Origin: CAYTET01 sp964436975
Lineage (GTDB): Bacteria; Bacillota_I; Bacilli_A; Erysipelotrichales; Erysipelotrichaceae
Length of the DNA stretch: 6,565 nucleotides
NCBI GenBank assembly: GCA_964436975.1
Contig: CAYTET010000075.1
Span: 1 to 6,565 of the forward strand
Reading direction: 5' to 3'
Notes under the pieces: model-generated
The model's database searches: none
What the model was told of the DNA's origin: nothing
What the model saw: only the letters and a program-made list of their open reading frames with translations
Part shown: in pieces, positions 3,848 to 6,565 of the stretch
Layout of the letters: every line of letters begins with the position of its first letter
Position numbering within the stretch: the first letter of the stretch is position 1
Translations under genes and position numbers: made by a program

Positions 3848-6565
3848 CGGATGAAGAATACTATCAGAACCACACTGGCGGCAGCCGAAACCCCCAGGAT
3901 GATAAACCACATTGTCATGTCGCTTTCATCACCGGTGTTAATCATGCGCGTCGGTTTAGTATATCGGTTGACAAAGCCGGCCTGACTATCACCATCTTTG
4001 GCGATTAAACCGGATATGGTTTGCTGGTCCGGATTGTAGCCAGCAGCCCGGTAGTCTTTTTCAGTCACTGTATATCTGACCCCGGCTGGCAGATTGGCAA
4101 TGGTAATGGCTTCATCAGTTCCCAGTTCTATGGTATCCCCGGATTTGACATAGCCCTCAGACTGACCGGTATAAACGTACATTCCCCCGATTTCACTTCC
4201 GGCAGCGTCTTTCAGAACAATTGTAAATTCAAACTTCTTCGTTAAATCAGCTCCGGAGCCGGTTAGTTTCTTGCTGACCGTCAGCGTTCCGGTATCAACC
4301 GCTTTATCAGTCAGCTCCAGCCTAACCGTACCGGCTACCGCCGTCTGGCTTAACAGGATCCGCTGGTTTGAAACCGCCTGATAGCCGACAGGCGCTGTCT
4401 CGATGAGCGTGTAGTACATGGATGCCCCGATGGCCAGGCCGGAAAAAGTCAGCTGGCCGCTGCTGTCGGTTTTGCCATAAGCGGCAATCTGTCCATTATC
4501 TTCCCTTATCAGAGTGAAGGCTGCATTGGCAATTGCCGTATTTGAATAAGCATCCGTCTTGGAAATGACAATAGCCCCCTTGCGGCTGGCCATGGCCGTG
4601 GCTCCCCCGCCCCCGCCGCCGCTGACCGAAATCGAACTGTCGGAAGAAGGAGCCTGGCTGTAACTGAAACCGGCCAGTTCGGCATGATTGCTGTAAACCG
4701 TCTTGTTTTCAATGANNNNNNNNNNGATATCAGCCCGGTAGACCAGTATATAAGCCAGATTTCCATCCGGTATGGCAATGCTGCAGACGCCGTTTACCGC
4801 ATCATAACTGATGCTGCTGCTGGTATCGACCTGATTTCCTTTTGTAAAACGGCCGGTGCTGGCATCAACAGTGGCTTCATAAAGGTCGATTGTATCCAAA
4901 TCAATTTTAAGCCCGCTGTCGGTTGTGTCCTTGACAGTTACATTGCTGTGGATCATATTCAGCGGATTGATATTTACCGTATAAGCAATGTAGCCTTCGC
5001 TGTAATGCTCGGTGCCGGTTTTGGCAATGGCATTGGCGGTAATTGTCTTTACAGCCGTATTGGAAGGCTGGGAATGAATTACTGCACCTTTAGTTGCACT
5101 TGACCGCAGCAGTGTGGCCGTGTTGGCAAAGGTAACACTCTGCCCCTCCCTGAACTCCGGAAACAGATCAACATCAACCAGGGTGGCAAATGATACGGTG
5201 CACACCCGGCCGCTGCAGTCTTCATCATTTAGTGTAATTGTAAGATCTGATCCGCTGATACTTATCTGCTCACTGGCCAGCCCGTTTATGGTCAGCGAAC
5301 CGGTGACATAGCTTAATCCGGCCGGCAGGGCATCGGTTATTACGGCATTGTTCATGACCATTTTGTTTTTGTTTACTGTCATATTCCAGATGATGGTATG
5401 ATCGGTATAATTAAACAGTCCGGCCGTCTTCTCAATGACGCTGCTGCTGACACTGACACCGCCGCTGGCTGAGGTGGTACGGGTAACCGAATCAATCGTA
5501 TAATCCATATTCACATAGTTACGGTAAGTCTTGCTGGCGCTGTTATAGGCGTAGTATTCAGCATCATCCACCGTAGTCTGGAATGTATATGAAAAGACAT
5601 TTTCGCCCAGATTGCTGACATTGATAATTAAATTTTTGGCATCAGTATTCGCATCAACAGCGGCGGTGGATGTTTTAGGCAGTGAAACCGGCTTATATGA
5701 TCCGGAAACGTAGCTGAAGCCTCTTTCCGTCATGTCATCTGTCAAAACCGCTTCCGTTATGTCAACTTTGTAAGGATTAACGGTTACCTTCCAGGTAATG
5801 GTATGATTGGCAGCGTTATAGCTTCCGGTCTTCTGCAGCAGAGATGTTATAGCACCGCTGCTGCCTACTCCGATGTTAACATTTACATTAACCGGGGTAC
5901 CGGTGGTTCCTGACGGCAGCGTGTATTTAAGGCTGGCCTTATTGTTGCCTAAAGCCGCGGCCGCCACAAAGGCCGTGTTGCTTATAACAGTCGTATAGTT
6001 TACCGTAGCCCCGCCGGTTGAATCGAGAAGGTTGACCGTGTCATTTTTCAGATCAAGGGAAAAAGTATGGGTTTCGCTGTCCCAGTTGTATGCGCAGGCC
6101 GTTCCGTTAACATTGAGGCTGGTATCGGCCATTGACAGATATTCAGGCAGAACATCATACAGGGTAAGGGTCTTAAGCGGTGAAGAATTGGTTTTAACCG
6201 TTACGGTCCAGACAATGCTGCGGCCGTCTTTGGACACTTTGCCAGATTTAGTAAGCCATTTAAAGGAACTTACCTCACCTTTGGAACTGACCAGACTTCC
6301 CAGAGCCGCCAACTGGGCTTCACTGTTTTGGCGGCCATACAGCTGGGCACTGTTATCTACTTTAAATATACTGCTGGCACCGTTGGTGCTGACCGGATAA
6401 AAAATATCATCAGCCAGTTTAGTCTTATAGGTTATGGTAACCGGCTGATCCTGATTGGCGGCCGTTACACCAAGACCGTCGATAGTCAGTATCCCTTTAG
6501 TTTCATTTTCAGCCGGACTCTGGTAAACAGCCTGGACGTCGCTGATGACTGTACCGTCTCTAAGG
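3835..6565 (-). CDS. Large repeat-containing cell-wall surface adhesin, 5' end outside window
   Basis: C-terminal part of a secreted, wall-anchored protein. The frame is open to the right edge, so a TTG at 6312 is not its start; at least 909 residues are present, numbered here from the edge. Order: an extracellular N-terminal part of unclear fold (1-100); four units of about 135-140 residues (about 101-242, 243-375, 376-512, 513-649), each with a Lys near a 'KTG'-like start, an I-x-W/Y-x-V/M-T/N-V-N strand and a 'TD..P'-like turn, resembling DUF11 or fimbrial isopeptide D2 domains; a six-glycine linker (649-654); a Cna-B/SpaA-like domain (about 663-756) with Lys669 and ETAPVGY; an FctA/DUF7601-like domain (about 757-869) with Lys765, Glu835 and Asn866 placed for an isopeptide bond; then MINTGD, a membrane helix and an RKKR tail. 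Such proteins form stalks or pilus parts that bind host surfaces; the ligand is unknown. No sortase gene is visible. One ten-N gap interrupts the fourth unit in frame. Confidence 0.88.
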   Translation of the reverse strand, partial: LRDGTVISDVQAVYQSPAENETKGILTIDGLGVTAANQDQPVTITYKTKLADDIFYPVSTNGASSIFKVDNSAQLYGRQNSEAQLAALGSLVSSKGEVSSFKWLTKSGKVSKDGRSIVWTVTVKTNSSPLKTLTLYDVLPEYLSMADTSLNVNGTACAYNWDSETHTFSLDLKNDTVNLLDSTGGATVNYTTVISNTAFVAAAALGNNKASLKYTLPSGTTGTPVNVNVNIGVGSSGAITSLLQKTGSYNAANHTITWKVTVNPYKVDITEAVLTDDMTERGFSYVSGSYKPVSLPKTSTAAVDANTDAKNLIINVSNLGENVFSYTFQTTVDDAEYYAYNSASKTYRNYVNMDYTIDSVTRTTSASGGVSVSSSVIEKTAGLFNYTDHTIIWNMTVNKNKMVMNNAVITDALPAGLSYVTGSLTINGLASEQISISGSDLTITLNDEDCSGRVCTVSFATLVDVDLFPEFREGQSVTFANTATLLRSSATKGAVIHSQPSNTAVKTITANAIAKTGTEHYSEGYIAYTVNINPLNMIHSNVTVKDTTDSGLKIDLDTIDLYEATVDASTGRFTKGNQVDTSSSISYDAVNGVCSIAIPDGNLAYILVYRADIXXXXIENKTVYSNHAELAGFSYSQAPSSDSSISVSGGGGGGATAMASRKGAIVISKTDAYSNTAIANAAFTLIREDNGQIAAYGKTDSSGQLTFSGLAIGASMYYTLIETAPVGYQAVSNQRILLSQTAVAGTVRLELTDKAVDTGTLTVSKKLTGSGADLTKKFEFTIVLKDAAGSEIGGMYVYTGQSEGYVKSGDTIELGTDEAITIANLPAGVRYTVTEKDYRAAGYNPDQQTISGLIAKDGDSQAGFVNRYTKPTRMINTGDESDMTMWFIILGVSAAASVVLIVFFIRKKR
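3838..3960 (-). other. C-terminal cell-wall sorting signal (MINTGD type)
   Basis: MINTG (3931-3945) followed by an acidic spacer, a hydrophobic helix of about 21 residues (about 3850-3912) and the tail IRKKR. The order motif, helix, positive tail is that of a sortase substrate. The canonical Leu and Pro of LPxTG are replaced by Met and Ile, while Thr-Gly at the cleavage site is kept. Confidence 0.8.
4603..4620 (-). repeat. Poly-glycine linker in G-rich DNA
   Basis: Six Gly codons between the fourth stalk unit and the Cna-B-like domain. On the coding strand they form two runs of five G split by one C, preceded by GGCGGC. The protein part is probably a flexible hinge. The DNA is a simple, slippage-prone tract. 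Confidence 0.75.
4618..6264 (-). repeat. Four diverged tandem protein units of the adhesin stalk
   Basis: Units at about 6264-5839, 5838-5440, 5439-5029 and 5028-4618. Shared marks are a Lys in KSG/KTG/KTAG/KTG, then an ITW/IIW/IAY strand with xVTVN-like residues, then a D-rich turn before YVSGS or YVTGS (clear in units two and three). Near the unit end an Asn is followed by A or V (YRNYVN, FANTAT, YSNHAE). DNA identity is low, with only short matches such as ATGGTATGAT shared by units two and three, so the units are old duplications rather than a recent array. Confidence 0.7.
4716..4725. other. Assembly gap (10 N) inside the adhesin
   Basis: Ten undetermined bases in the fourth stalk unit, between a strand ending YRADI and one starting IENKTVYSN. 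The same frame continues on both sides, so the gene is probably not broken. The true gap size is unknown, and related units suggest a few more residues could be missing. Confidence 0.9.

Noticed and set aside
6310..6312. TTG as the start of the adhesin gene
   Set aside because: The same frame stays open for another 84 codons to the right edge, with surface-protein-like composition. There is no ribosome site or signal peptide near 6312, so the gene simply enters from outside the window.

Overview
The window looks like a chromosomal segment of a Gram-positive, Bacillota-type bacterium of mid GC content (roughly half G+C by eye). The evidence is purine-rich GGAGG-type ribosome binding sites, PurB, TruB and RibF homologues of Firmicutes type, and a cell-wall surface protein with a C-terminal sortase-type sorting signal, Cna-B/pilin-like domains and a positively charged tail. 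A more exact placement, for example Erysipelotrichia or another non-Bacilli lineage, is only a guess.

Layout. Bases 24-2975 on the minus strand form a compact three-gene operon read truB -> ribF-like -> purB, with overlaps of 7 and 8 bases. It covers tRNA U55 pseudouridylation, a flavin-nucleotide enzyme homologue with a reduced C-terminus, and adenylosuccinate lyase for AMP/IMP synthesis. A 90-bp divergent intergenic region (2976-3065) holds a -10-like box and a Shine-Dalgarno sequence for each direction. Bases 3066-3830 on the plus strand encode a TtcA-like tRNA 2-thiocytidine synthase, so two tRNA-modification genes are transcribed away from each other. Bases 3835-6565 on the minus strand hold the 3' end of a very large surface adhesin whose N-terminus lies beyond the right edge. 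At least 909 residues are visible: four stalk-like repeats, a poly-Gly linker, one Cna-B/SpaA-like domain, one FctA/pilin-like domain, and a noncanonical sorting signal (MINTG instead of LPxTG). The TtcA and adhesin genes converge, with only 4 bases between their stop codons. A hairpin with a T-run spans both stops and probably serves as a shared terminator.

The sequence carries two runs of exactly ten N (2724-2733 in truB, 4716-4725 in the adhesin). They look like assembly placeholders, and reading frame is kept across both. Apart from the 90-bp divergent region and the first 23 bases, the window is essentially all coding. I see no RNA genes, CRISPR array, insertion sequence or phage genes. 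The parts most worth a second look are the degenerate RibF, the adhesin with its altered sorting motif, and the shared terminator. I found no convincing undescribed multi-gene system.
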